A DNA stretch of 36,006 nt, from assembly GCA_019242155.1 (NCBI GenBank), contig JAFAWA010000323.1:1-36006 (forward strand), given 5' to 3'. A model generated the notes under the pieces. It made no database searches. It was not told where the DNA came from and worked only from the letters and a program-made list of their open reading frames with translations. The position numbers were made by a program, and so were the translations under genes. This document shows positions 26,456-36,006 of the stretch, one piece after another; the stretch's first letter is position 1, and the number at the start of each line of letters is the position of its first letter. Origin of the DNA: Terriglobia bacterium (GTDB lineage Bacteria > Acidobacteriota > Terriglobia > Bryobacterales > Bryobacteraceae).

Positions 26456-26673
26456 AGAGGCCTTTCAAACCTGCGTTGGCTTCATTCTACACTCAACCAG
26501 CCTGGGCGTGTGCCGAGTTTCGCCCGGGTCTTTTTCGAGCGCCTCTGATAGGCTGGGAAGCGCCGCTTCTGGCCCTGCGGGACGAATCTGCAATCATCTC
26601 AGGGCGACGGACCGAGACGAAACCGAGTGTATAATCGCACTTTGTTCCTGGGGAGCGGGCGGGAATGTAGCGC

Positions 26674-27594
26674 ATGAGGATAGTCATCAGCGGGGCCAAT
26701 AGCGCCACTGGCCAAGCCATTCTGCGATGCACATTGCAAGACGGCGCGCCCTATGCAGTAGTCGCTGCGGTGCGCTCCGAGCGAGCCGCGGACCAGATCC
26801 GGCCGCTGCTGGGCGAGAGAGGGAGCACGGTCCGAATCTCCTACGATGATCCCAGGAGTTTGGACGAGGCGTTTCATGGGGCTAGCGCGATCATCCACGT
26901 GGCGGGGGTTCTCGTCGAGCGCCCCGGTTCAACGTATCAACAGGCGAACGTTGCGCCGGCTCACGGCGCGGTGGAAGCCGCTAAGCGGTGCGCTGCCGAG
27001 AAGTTCATTTTGATCAGTGGCACTGGAGCGGATCAGAAATCTTCGAACGGCTACTACCGCACCAAGGGACAGGCAGAAGCGCTGGTGCGTTCCTCGGGCC
27101 TGTGCTATACGATACTCCGCGCTCCGCTCCTGCTGGGCCCCGCAACCGCAGGCGCGGCGGCGCTCACGCGGAATGCGAGCGGGCCTAGAGCCAGGCTGAT
27201 CGGCGGTGGACGCAACTTTCAACAGCCTCTCTACGTGAACGATCTGGCACGGGCGGCGCTTTCCGCCGTTCAACCTTCGGTTGCCCGTAATCGCATCTTA
27301 GACCTGGTTGGTCCAGTTGCCTTGCCGGAGCGAGAACTTATCGAGCGAGCGGCTCGCCTCCTCGGTCACAAGGTGCGGGTTAGCTCGATCCCGAAGGTAT
27401 TGCTTTGGTTTGTGCTGGCTGTTCGTCAGCGCGTCTTCCGCCCCGGATTTTCGGCAGACGCAGTCGAAGTGATCACCGCAGACACACGTCTGGATCCGCA
27501 GCCTGCAGCCAGTGAATTAGGAATCCGCTTAACAGGCATTGAAGAGATGATCAATCACAGCTTAGGCCAGGAGCGAAAAAATGAACGAGGCTAG
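26674..27594 (+). CDS. NAD(P)H-binding SDR-like (NmrA/NDUFA9-like) protein
   Basis: Rossmann start MRIVISGANSATGQAIL; extended-SDR-type YYRTKGQAEALV motif and ILRAPLLLGP. Confidence 0.8.
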   Translation: MRIVISGANSATGQAILRCTLQDGAPYAVVAAVRSERAADQIRPLLGERGSTVRISYDDPRSLDEAFHGASAIIHVAGVLVERPGSTYQQANVAPAHGAVEAAKRCAAEKFILISGTGADQKSSNGYYRTKGQAEALVRSSGLCYTILRAPLLLGPATAGAAALTRNASGPRARLIGGGRNFQQPLYVNDLARAALSAVQPSVARNRILDLVGPVALPERELIERAARLLGHKVRVSSIPKVLLWFVLAVRQRVFRPGFSADAVEVITADTRLDPQPAASELGIRLTGIEEMINHSLGQERKNERG

Positions 27595-28558
27595 TCAATC
27601 CGCCGCCATTCCCTCCGCTACGGGCGCTAGAAAAGCCAAGTTCTGGCAGAGGCTTTTGCCGTTGTTGATCACAATGGCCTGCTTCACCTATCTCTATACC
27701 CGCCTCAATCAAGCGGCCACCGCTGAAGGCAATCCGCTGCTCACTTATCTCGCAAGAAGCTTTCAAGATGTGAACTGGTTTGGATGGTTAGCTCTCATGA
27801 TTCCATACTGTTTCTTTTATCTCATCTTCGACAGCCTGGTAGTCTGGAGAGTAATTAACTGGTTCAACGCCAATATAAGCTATGCCGATATTCTGCCCAT
27901 TCGCGCCAGCGCGTATATCCTCTCGCTGGTGAATGAGCAGGTCAGCAAGGGAGCCATCGCGCTCTATCTGAATCGCCGGGACGGAGTGCCAGGCTGGGAA
28001 GTCGGATCCAGCATGCTTCTAACCATGTTCTGCGAGATTTATAGTTTGATCCTGTGGGCGACGATTGGTGTGCTGTTGCGTTGGAATCATTTCCAGCCGG
28101 CCTTTCACGTTATTCCATGGATTACCCTGGGTGCTGTTGTGTTCTTCGCGCTTTTCCACTTGTTCTTCAGCGGAAGAATCGGGTCCGGGATCACGGTGCG
28201 CGATCGCCCGATCTTCCGGGCGTTCCGACTGGCTAAGGTGTGGCAATACGGAGTGGTGCTAGCGCTGCGTGCGCCGCCCGTCCTGGCTGGTGTGGCCGTA
28301 TATACGTTGGCCTTGAGGCTATTTGGAGGCTCGGTAGGTTTCGGAGAAATGATGGGCTATTTGCCGGTAATATTTTTCGGCGCGGCTATGCCTGGACCGA
28401 TGCATTCAGTGGCGATTCTTTTTTGGGTCTTGCTCTTCCCGGACAGACCCGGCCAGATGACCGCCTTCGGCTTCGTCATGCATAATTTCTTCATCTTCTT
28501 CAACGCCGCGGTGGGGCTGCTATTTCTCCGGCGGGCGACTCGGGAGCTGTTCGGGTAG
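27581..28558 (+). CDS. Multi-pass membrane protein, flippase-like (LPG synthase TM family-like)
   Basis: Many TM segments; pattern of the flippase-like domain family; overlaps the upstream gene by 14 bp. Confidence 0.5.
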   Translation: MNEASQSAAIPSATGARKAKFWQRLLPLLITMACFTYLYTRLNQAATAEGNPLLTYLARSFQDVNWFGWLALMIPYCFFYLIFDSLVVWRVINWFNANISYADILPIRASAYILSLVNEQVSKGAIALYLNRRDGVPGWEVGSSMLLTMFCEIYSLILWATIGVLLRWNHFQPAFHVIPWITLGAVVFFALFHLFFSGRIGSGITVRDRPIFRAFRLAKVWQYGVVLALRAPPVLAGVAVYTLALRLFGGSVGFGEMMGYLPVIFFGAAMPGPMHSVAILFWVLLFPDRPGQMTAFGFVMHNFFIFFNAAVGLLFLRRATRELFG

Positions 28559-29065
28559 TCTCCGGAACATTAGCCGTTGACCCATGGATACGAGTGTGCT
28601 CAGGATCAGCAACCAGACCAGGATGATAAGGAAGGGCTCGAGAAAGCGAAGCCCCAGGCGGATGAGTATGTCCATGATAGATGGAACGAAGTAAAGGAGG
28701 CCATTGTAGCGACCGAGCTTGCTCCCGCGAAGTTTGGCATGCCGGTGAACCCAGTAAGAATCGATAAAATACTGGGCAAAGGCTGCCGTGATCAGGGAAG
28801 GTAGGATCCATGGGAACCGGCCGCGGAGGGCCCCCGCATACAATCCGGAAATGACGAATAGAAAATCGCTCGTGTGATCGAAGGTTCCGCTAAACGCGGT
28901 CACTGTTCCTGTTCGGCGCGCTATCGGACCATCCAAAAAATCGGTGGTCAACGCGACCACCCAAACAGCGAGAGCGAAAATCGCGGCCCCCCGGTCGCCT
29001 TTTGCCATGAAAAACGCAAATGGAAGCACGAGAATGAGGCGAACAGCCGTCAGCGCATTAGCCAT
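28520..29065 (-). CDS. CDP-alcohol phosphatidyltransferase family protein
   Basis: TDFLDGPIARRTGTVTAFSGTFDHTSD resembles the CDP-OH-P motif DGxxARx8Gx3Dx3D; multiple TM segments. Confidence 0.8.
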   Translation of the reverse strand: MANALTAVRLILVLPFAFFMAKGDRGAAIFALAVWVVALTTDFLDGPIARRTGTVTAFSGTFDHTSDFLFVISGLYAGALRGRFPWILPSLITAAFAQYFIDSYWVHRHAKLRGSKLGRYNGLLYFVPSIMDILIRLGLRFLEPFLIILVWLLILSTLVSMGQRLMFRRLPEQLPSRPPEK

Positions 29066-29148
29066 CGCTCCTTACTCCGATCCGGTGCGGCCACATCGCA
29101 CCAGCATACACCGGGGGATGCTTGGGTTAAAATTGGCGAAGGCTTCAC

Positions 29149-30339
29149 ATGGCCCGAATAGATCTCCCCAGCGGCGTGGATACCGCTCTTGAACGTGGAT
29201 TCGACGGATGCGGTCTGTCGCGCGCAGATGCGCTTCGGTTGATGGAGGAAGGCCCGATCGAGGCTCTACTCGAAACGGCGGCGGCTGTGCGGGACAGGGT
29301 GAAAGGCCGTTCGGTCAGTTATTCCAAGAAAGTCTTTATTCCGCTCACCCACCTTTGCCGTGACTATTGCGGCTATTGCACTTTCCGGGCTGATCCTCTA
29401 GACGGTGTGCAGCCATACCTGCTGCCGGATGAAGTTCTTCGAGTGGCGGAAGCGGGTCGGCATGCGGGTTGCAAGGAAGCTTTGTTCAGTCTGGGCGACC
29501 AGCCCGAAAAAGTCTTCCCAGAGGCGAAAAAGTTTCTGAAAAAGCTGGGTTTTGAGCGCACGCTCGAATATCTGGCGGCGATGTGTGAACTGGTGCTGGA
29601 AAAAACCGGACTCTTACCGCATTCCAATCCGGGCCTGATGGGCGCGGACGATCTGCGCCTATTGCGGGAGACGAACGTCAGCGTTGGGTTGATGCTCGAA
29701 AGCGCCAGCCCGCGGCTGCTTCGCGCCAGGGGCGCGCATTGGAAGGCGCCGGATAAAGTGCCCTCTCTTCGCATTCAGACCATCGAGAACGCCGGGAAAT
29801 TGTCGATGGCGTTCACGACCGGCATGCTGATCGGAATCGGCGAGACTCCAGAGGAGCGCGTGGACACACTCCTGGCGATTGACATCGTCAATAAGCAGTA
29901 CGGCCACATCCAGGAGGTAATCGTGCAACCGTTCCGCGCCAAGCCGGATACTCGCATGGCTCGGTCGCCAGAGCCTGCTACGGAGGACTTGCGGCGCACC
30001 ATCGCGGTCGCCCGATTAATTCTCGGCGGGGATATGAATATTCAATCTCCTCCCAATTTGCTCGCGGAAGACTACCCCGATCTGCTGAAGGCCGGCATCA
30101 ACGATTGGGGCGGAATTTCTCCGGTTACTAAGGACTTTATCAATCCGGAAGCTGCCTGGCCGCAAATTTCCTCCCTGGCTGCGAGATCCGCCGGCGCGGG
30201 ATTCATACTGCGCGAGCGGCTGGCGATCTATCCGGAATTTTCCTCCAGGCGAGAATTCGTAGTTGCCCGCCTGCAACCGCACTTGCAAAAGCTCCAAGCC
30301 GAAGACGGCTATGCTCGTGAAGGGTGTGAACTATGTTGA
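29149..30339 (+). CDS. cofG: FO synthase subunit 1 (7,8-didemethyl-8-hydroxy-5-deazariboflavin synthase), radical SAM
   Basis: CRDYCGYCTFR radical-SAM cluster motif; EALFSLGDQPE; HSNPGLM; AGINDWGGISPVTKDFINPEAAWP. Confidence 0.93.
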   Translation: MARIDLPSGVDTALERGFDGCGLSRADALRLMEEGPIEALLETAAAVRDRVKGRSVSYSKKVFIPLTHLCRDYCGYCTFRADPLDGVQPYLLPDEVLRVAEAGRHAGCKEALFSLGDQPEKVFPEAKKFLKKLGFERTLEYLAAMCELVLEKTGLLPHSNPGLMGADDLRLLRETNVSVGLMLESASPRLLRARGAHWKAPDKVPSLRIQTIENAGKLSMAFTTGMLIGIGETPEERVDTLLAIDIVNKQYGHIQEVIVQPFRAKPDTRMARSPEPATEDLRRTIAVARLILGGDMNIQSPPNLLAEDYPDLLKAGINDWGGISPVTKDFINPEAAWPQISSLAARSAGAGFILRERLAIYPEFSSRREFVVARLQPHLQKLQAEDGYAREGCELC

Positions 30340-31586
30340 AAGCGGCAAGTCTGGAACGGCGAGAGACTCCCTGGGATCGGGCCCTGCGAGCGGCGCGCCC
30401 TAGCGTTGCGAACGCGCTAGAGAAGGCGCTTGCCGGAGAGGATCTCGGATTCGAAGAGGGCGTAACCCTGGCGAACGTCGAGGGCGATGACCTTCTGGCG
30501 CTCGTGAGGGTTGCGGACGAGATACGACGGCGCGTCATCGGCGACCGCATCACCTACGTGGTGAATCGAAATCTGAACTTCACCAACGTCTGCATTGTTG
30601 GCTGCGCGTTTTGCGGGTTCAGCCGCGGACCGGATTCGCCGGACGCTTACTTTCATTCCACCGATACGCTAGTGGCTAAGTCGGTAGAAGCCGTTGCACT
30701 CGGTGCCACTGAGGTGTGCATCCAAGGCGGCCTACCGAAAGATCTCGATGGTTATTACTATGTACAGCTTCTTCGAGCCATCAAGGACCGCTTGCCCGAC
30801 CTTCATGTACATGCCTATTCGCCGATGGAGATCACTTACGGCGTGGAAAAAACGCGCCTGCCGCTGCGCCAGTACTTGCTGATGTTGAAAGACGCGGGCT
30901 TGGATAGCATCCCCGGAACGGCCGCGGAAATCCTGGACGATCAGGTCCGCAGATCTTTGAGTCCCAACAAGCTAAAAGTGCGGCAGTGGATCGAGGTCAT
31001 CCGGACGGCTCATAGCCTGGGCATCCCCTCGACATCCACGATGATGTACGGCCACACCGAGGTTCCGGAGCATTGGGTAAGGCACCTGCTTCTGCTCCGC
31101 GACATTCAGAAGGATACGGGAGGCTTTACCGAGTTTGTTCCCCTAGGGTTCATTCATTTCCGAACCAAGCTTTTCCAGAGCGGACGCGCCCGCCCGGGTC
31201 GTTCGGATTCCGAGGATCTGATCGTGCATGCGCTCGCGCGCGTTCTGCTGAATGGCTACATCCGCAACGTTCAAGTCTCTTGGGTGAAGCTTGGGTTTGA
31301 AGAATCCCTGGCCTGCCTGGAAGCTGGTGCCAACGATTTCGGCGGCACATTAATGGAAGAGAGTATCTCCAAAGCAGCGGGAGCGAATTTCGGTGAGTAC
31401 GTCTCTCCGGGAGAATTCCGCGCCATGATCCGCACCATCGGGCGCATTCCAGCCGAGCGTGCCACCTCCTACGAAATTCGCAAAGTCTTCGGGCATGCGG
31501 ACGCAGAGGAACGCCTGCCGCTCGAACGAACCGCAATGTTTGCAGCTGCCGCAAGCCACGCACCGATACCCAAGGCGGGCTACTAA
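30333..31586 (+). CDS. cofH: FO synthase subunit 2, radical SAM
   Basis: NFTNVCIVGCAFCGF motif; EVCIQGGLPKDLDG; SIPGTAAEILDD; STSTMMYGH; overlaps cofG by 7 bp. Confidence 0.93.
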   Translation: MLKAASLERRETPWDRALRAARPSVANALEKALAGEDLGFEEGVTLANVEGDDLLALVRVADEIRRRVIGDRITYVVNRNLNFTNVCIVGCAFCGFSRGPDSPDAYFHSTDTLVAKSVEAVALGATEVCIQGGLPKDLDGYYYVQLLRAIKDRLPDLHVHAYSPMEITYGVEKTRLPLRQYLLMLKDAGLDSIPGTAAEILDDQVRRSLSPNKLKVRQWIEVIRTAHSLGIPSTSTMMYGHTEVPEHWVRHLLLLRDIQKDTGGFTEFVPLGFIHFRTKLFQSGRARPGRSDSEDLIVHALARVLLNGYIRNVQVSWVKLGFEESLACLEAGANDFGGTLMEESISKAAGANFGEYVSPGEFRAMIRTIGRIPAERATSYEIRKVFGHADAEERLPLERTAMFAAAASHAPIPKAGY

Positions 31587-31937
31587 ATGTGGAGCGGGCC
31601 TAGTAAGGCGAGGTTAGCGATTGGCCGCCAGACAGGAACTTGGGCTTTTCGAGGTCGGGCGTATTTCGGACTATCCGGATATGCCCTACTTGCACAACTG
31701 ACGCTGATCCGGACGTCCTGTTCGGTGAATTTACTATAAGCACTTGACTTTGTTCTTGCAAAAAGTCAATCCGATCATTGCGTTGGTTTATCCGGATGCA
31801 GCGGCCTGGCAGCTCGTCGGCCGGATCACATGTGACGAAAATCAATCTGTTTGACTATCGTACAGCAGCCATACAGCAGAGATTGTAACTGAGTAAATTC
31901 GTTTCCCCTGATAAGGATCACCAATCTTGCAGTCCCG

Positions 31938-34229
31938 TCAGTGGGATTCCAGAATACTTTGGATTTTTGTCAATAATGATGCTGCTGTAAACGGCTTCTG
32001 AATGAAATTCGTCCCCGACTCTAGAGTCCATAGCCGGTCCGAGTATCCGGACATGTGAAGTATTCGTATTCTCGGGTAAAGCCTGGCGAAGTGATCGGCT
32101 AAATTCATGCCCCCCATTTCGGGCATCATTACGTCCGTCAAGAGTAGCTCGATGGCGGTGTGATATCGGGCGGCAATGCGCAAGGCTTCGCCCCCACCGG
32201 CCGCTACCAGAACCTTGTAGCCGTTGCGCTCGAGCACACGGCGGATGTAGTTTCGTAATGGTTCCTCGTCCTCGGCAAGCAAAATGGTTTCGGTCCCTGC
32301 CCGTACGCGGGGCATAGGCTCTGACCCCAGTCGAGTGACGGGACCTTCCACGGCGGGCAGCAGGATCTTGAAGGTCGTTCCTTTGCCAAGTTCGCTGTAA
32401 ACCGTGATACTTCCCTTGTTTTGTTCGATGATTCCATACACAGTGGAGAGCCCGAGGCCGGTCCCCCTGCCTGATTCTTTGGTAGTAAAAAACGGTTCGA
32501 AAATGCGGGCCTTGGTTGCTGCGGACATTCCGATTCCGGTATCGGTGACCGAGAGGACCGCGTAGTCACCCGGCTTTAACGCAAGGTGTGTAGCTGAATA
32601 TTCGGCATCCACGAGAAATTGGCCGGTTTCAATCAGGATTTTCCCACCGTTGGGCATGGCATCCCGGGCATTGATCACTAGATTCATGATTACTTGCTCG
32701 AGATGGCTCGGATCGATGCAGACGACGACAGCTTCGTTATTCAGTTCGAGAACCAGGTCAATTGTTTCGCCAATGAGCCGGCGAAGCATTCTTTCTATTG
32801 CGACGACGATTTCGATCAAGCGTACATGTCTCGGGATGTTCGGCTGCCGGCGACTGAAGGCCAAAAGTTGCCTTGCAATGGCGGCCGCCCGATCCGTAGC
32901 AGTCACAATCTCCTGCGCCGCTTCGTGCGTCCATTCGGACAATGCCGGCTCCGTCAGGAGCATCGAGGCATAGCCGCCCACGACGGTCAGAATATTGTTG
33001 AAGTCATGTGCCACGCCTCCCGCGAGTTGACCCACGCTCTCGAGTTTCTGTGCTTGTCGAAGCTGTAGTTCCATCTGCTTGCTGGCGGTGATATCCCGGT
33101 TAATCTCAAGCACTCCAACGACCTCGCCGTTTTCGCCGCGCTGCAAGACCTGCCTGCTGTCCACTGTAATCCTTTTGCCGTCCCGGCGAGTATAGACCAA
33201 TTCTCCATCCCATCGCCCCGTTTCGAGCAGTACCCGATCGATGTCGGCGACGGTTACTGAAGACGTAGTCTCGAGAAATTCATGGATAACTTGGCCCATG
33301 GCTTCCGAGGCTGCCCAGCCATAGAGCTCCTCCGCTCCCCGGTTCCAGCTCCGGATACACCGTCCAGCATCCATCGTGATAATCGCATCGTTGGAGTGAT
33401 CGATCAGCAGTGCCTGCTTATTAAGCTCTTTTTTCGCCTCCATATCGGCAAGCTCCAGACGCCAGAGTGCCTCCGTGGTCAGCCAAATGAAAAACAATAT
33501 GATGACCGCTATGGAGCTGGTCAGCACGGCCAGGTTGAACTCTCGGCCGTAAAGCCCGATCCGCTCGCTATGCAAGCTAACCCAGCCCAGAAACAAAGGA
33601 GCCAAGATTGCTGCGGGAAAGAGGCGCCGGGCTTGTGCGCCACTCAATCCCGATCTCCGGATCGCAGCGGCCATTCCATGCTCTTGGTCCAAACAGAGAA
33701 TTCCCAGGTTGAGCAAACAGGCGGCAATCGATGTATTTAGGCCAATATGGTCAATCAAGCGCTGGCCAAATACGCCGCCGTACAGAAAATCCGAGAACCC
33801 TAGCAGGGCAATAAACAAGGCGCCGAACACAATAATTTGGAATAGATGGAACAGCCGGTTCCCGTAGCGAACCGTGAGCGCTAAACCGTCCAGCACGAAC
33901 AGGAGTGCACTGGTTAGCGGCATTCGTCCCGCGCCTGATTCGTCCAGCGTGATATTTAAACGATTGTTCTTTGATAGGATCGCGATAAGATTTAGCAGCG
34001 CCAACAGTATGGTCGTGAACGCCAGCGATATGGGCGCGGTCTTCTTTATGCTAGTTGCCGCTTCCAGCTGCAACGCTGCCCCGCAAAGGATCAACGCTAG
34101 AGCGGAACTGACAGCAGTCTTCGGGACATTATGACCAAAGGCTCGAAGCCAGTCGTTGTTAAGGAACCACCCCAACAAGGACAAACACCCTATTCCTAAA
34201 ACAGATAAGCCTATATAACGCGACCACAT
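31938..34229 (-). CDS. Hybrid sensor histidine kinase (TM sensor, PAS, HisKA, HATPase, receiver)
   Basis: About eight N-terminal TM segments; PAS (DAGRCIRSWNRGAEELYGWAASEAMGQ); H-box GGVAHDFNNIL; N-box NLVINARDAMPNGG; G-boxes DTGIGM, GRGTGLGLS; receiver LLTDVMMPEMGG. Confidence 0.93.
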   Translation of the reverse strand: MWSRYIGLSVLGIGCLSLLGWFLNNDWLRAFGHNVPKTAVSSALALILCGAALQLEAATSIKKTAPISLAFTTILLALLNLIAILSKNNRLNITLDESGAGRMPLTSALLFVLDGLALTVRYGNRLFHLFQIIVFGALFIALLGFSDFLYGGVFGQRLIDHIGLNTSIAACLLNLGILCLDQEHGMAAAIRRSGLSGAQARRLFPAAILAPLFLGWVSLHSERIGLYGREFNLAVLTSSIAVIILFFIWLTTEALWRLELADMEAKKELNKQALLIDHSNDAIITMDAGRCIRSWNRGAEELYGWAASEAMGQVIHEFLETTSSVTVADIDRVLLETGRWDGELVYTRRDGKRITVDSRQVLQRGENGEVVGVLEINRDITASKQMELQLRQAQKLESVGQLAGGVAHDFNNILTVVGGYASMLLTEPALSEWTHEAAQEIVTATDRAAAIARQLLAFSRRQPNIPRHVRLIEIVVAIERMLRRLIGETIDLVLELNNEAVVVCIDPSHLEQVIMNLVINARDAMPNGGKILIETGQFLVDAEYSATHLALKPGDYAVLSVTDTGIGMSAATKARIFEPFFTTKESGRGTGLGLSTVYGIIEQNKGSITVYSELGKGTTFKILLPAVEGPVTRLGSEPMPRVRAGTETILLAEDEEPLRNYIRRVLERNGYKVLVAAGGGEALRIAARYHTAIELLLTDVMMPEMGGMNLADHFARLYPRIRILHMSGYSDRLWTLESGTNFIQKPFTAASLLTKIQSILESH

Positions 34230-34913
34230 GCCCGCACGACTGTCCGAATCTGGATACCAGGACTTTATAATTCTAAGTCGATTTTAGGGGATTTCGTTCT
34301 TATTTCAAATTAATTCGATTCTTAGAAAGTTCCAACTTTGGATAGGCCATATGGTGTCAAGCGCCGCAGCTGATCCTAGTTCCGGTACATCGTCAGGGCG
34401 GGAAAGATGCAGATTTAAGTCTCGCTCGCCAGAAATTTATCTCATAAAAATTTTCAACCTGCGTGGGCAGGTGCAACGACCAACTCGGCATCTACATTCG
34501 TGAAGCTTTCTGTAAAGATCGAACGATTCAATGCTGGAACATTCCGAACTGCGCGTCTGCAGCTTTACCTTATCTATGATCGTGAAGGCGTATTCCCACA
34601 AAAGTTTTCTGGCCGGCTAATAGACGCGCACAAGGTAGTTCCCAGGCGCCAGCGCATTGGACATGGTACGAAGCTCCGTGCGTTGGCAGAAGTCCTCTGG
34701 TCCCAGATTCTCCCGCCCATATGTCCCCAAAGCTCAATCTCATAATTGAATCCGTGACAGATCGAGGTTTAATGCTATTGGAGGCCCTGGTTTCGCCACG
34801 ACCTGGCCAGGAAGACCGCGCATGGACTGAAGGTTAACCGTTTCCGGCACAGAATACCTGTCACCCAGGATCAAGGACCCAAAAGCAATAATGGCCAAAA
34901 GAATTGCGCCGGT

Positions 34914-35726
34914 GGGTCTGTTGCAAATGCCGTGTGCGCTGATCTGGTAGTGTTTATCTTGACCCGAAAACGGCCGGCATTGTTCCGCGGGCGGCATTTC
35001 GAAGAGGTGATCATCGTTCTGTGCGTCCGCTGGTACTTGCGCTATTCTCTGACCTACCGTGACCTGGAGGAGATGATGGCGGAGCGGAACCTATCCGTTG
35101 ACCACGTCACAATCTGGCGATGGGTCCAACGCTACGCGCCCATTTTGAATCAGCGGCTTCGCCGCGATTAGCGCCGCTCCAATCGGTCTTGGAGAGTCGA
35201 TGAAACTTATGTCAAGGTGGCCGGCAGCTGGGCCTACCTATATAGGGCTGTCGATTCCGCCGGCGAGACGATCGAGTTCATGTTGTCGCCGAAACGTGAT
35301 CTGATTGCGGCGAAGCTGTTCTTGCGGCTAGCATTATCGGGCGGCGGACCCTCGCCGCGAGTGATCAATGTCGATGGTCATCCAGCCTATCGCACCGCGA
35401 TTGGTGAATTGAGGCAATCCGGAGAACTCAGCACACGGTGTCTCTGTCGAACGGCGCCGTATTTGAACAATATTCTCGAGCAGGACCATCGCTTTATCAA
35501 AAAGCGAATCGCGGCGAGCCTGTGGTTTCGGTCGGCGAAGGAGCTTGTCGAACGATTGAAGGGTATGAGGCGATGCATGCAATCCGCAAAGGTCAGGTCC
35601 GCTGGGTCGCCAAGGGCGACGTCGTAGCGCAGCGCCAGTTCATCCACACAACCTTCGGTATCGCGGCGTAACTCCGACCGGCAAGTGAGCCACCGCCTCT
35701 CCCTTCTCGCTATTTGCAACAGAACC
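34914..35726 (+). mobile_element. IS6-family insertion sequence, inactivated
   Basis: Terminal inverted repeats GGGTCTGTTGCAAAT (34914-34928) and ATTTGCAACAGAACC (35712-35726); length about 813 bp; flanking 8-mers differ (GCGCCGGT / AGGTGGAG), so no target duplication seen. Confidence 0.8.
34932..35671 (+). pseudogene. IS6-family transposase with nonsense and frameshift lesions
   Basis: RHFEEVIIVLCVRWYLRYSLTYRDLEEMMAERNLSVDHVTIWRWVQRYAP...RLRRD*RRSNRSWRVDETYVKVAGSWAYLYRAVDS...[17 protein letters not shown] then frame change near 35540 to [42 protein letters not shown]. Confidence 0.85.
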
Positions 35727-35865
35727 AGGTGGAGGCCTGCAAGCGTGGGGACGCCGTAGCCCAGCCGAATTCGTCCACCACATTCTCACTCTCGCCGCCT
35801 GGCCGTGAGAGACGCATTCTGAGTCACCGGCCTAACCGGTTGCGATTTCATAGTTTGCAACACTA

Positions 35866-36006
35866 CCGGATGGCCGCTGGTATATGGGAGCCAGTCCGTC
35901 GAAGAAGAGCGTAGCGCGCATCAAGCAGAAAGTGGGAGGTCTTCTGACACCCAACAACGTCGGAACGTGGGCGGAGGTGCGGGATCGGCTGAATCAGATG
36001 TTGAAA
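35866..36006 (+). pseudogene. C-terminal fragment of a group II intron reverse transcriptase/maturase (runs off window)
   Basis: Translation PDGRWYMGASPSKKSVARIKQKVGGLLTPNNVGTWAEVRDRLNQMLK matches the conserved post-RT segment (PSKKSVxRxKxKVGxLLxPxNxGxWxEVRDxLN) of group II intron proteins; a stop codon lies just upstream in the same frame. Confidence 0.65.

Noticed and set aside
26622-26640. TGTATAAT -10-like element before the 26674 gene
   Set aside because: Plausible promoter but no convincing -35 at proper spacing; too weak to report as a feature.
34500-34997. ORFs 34500..34745 (+) and 34740..34997 (-)
   Set aside because: No recognisable family; the minus-strand ORF starts inside the IS6 end, so it is at best a truncated remnant.
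1-36006. CRISPR array or rRNA genes
   Set aside because: No regularly spaced direct repeats and no rRNA-like sequence seen in the window.

Overview
The window looks like a Gram-negative chromosome, possibly Acidobacteria-like judging by gene content (inference). It reads in five blocks. (1) 1-4.3 kb: a tRNA-Asn(GTT) on the minus strand, an ISNCY-type transposase, an excisionase-like HTH gene, a heavily frameshifted tyrosine integrase, and a PIN-domain toxin whose upstream antitoxin reading frame is broken twice. (2) 5.2-24.6 kb: a near-complete type VI secretion system in the order tssJ-K-L-M-A-B-C-hcp-E-F-[two unknown genes]-G-vgrG-MORN-PAAR-like-SPOR, with no tssH/clpV in the window. (3) 24.6-26.5 kb: eroded IS630-like and AbiV-like fragments, then a convergent pair of membrane-anchored paralogues that resemble split-barrel proteins and share an upstream motif. 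(4) 26.6-31.6 kb: an NAD(P)-binding protein, a flippase-like membrane protein, a CDP-alcohol phosphatidyltransferase, and cofG/cofH for the F420 deazaflavin chromophore. (5) 31.9-36.0 kb: a hybrid sensor kinase, an inactivated IS6-family element, and the C-terminal part of a group II intron reverse transcriptase running off the window end. The best candidate for something undescribed is the two-gene insertion between tssF and tssG (18340-19880), together with the vgrG-MORN-PAAR-SPOR module. All family calls come from reading the sequence; no database search was run.
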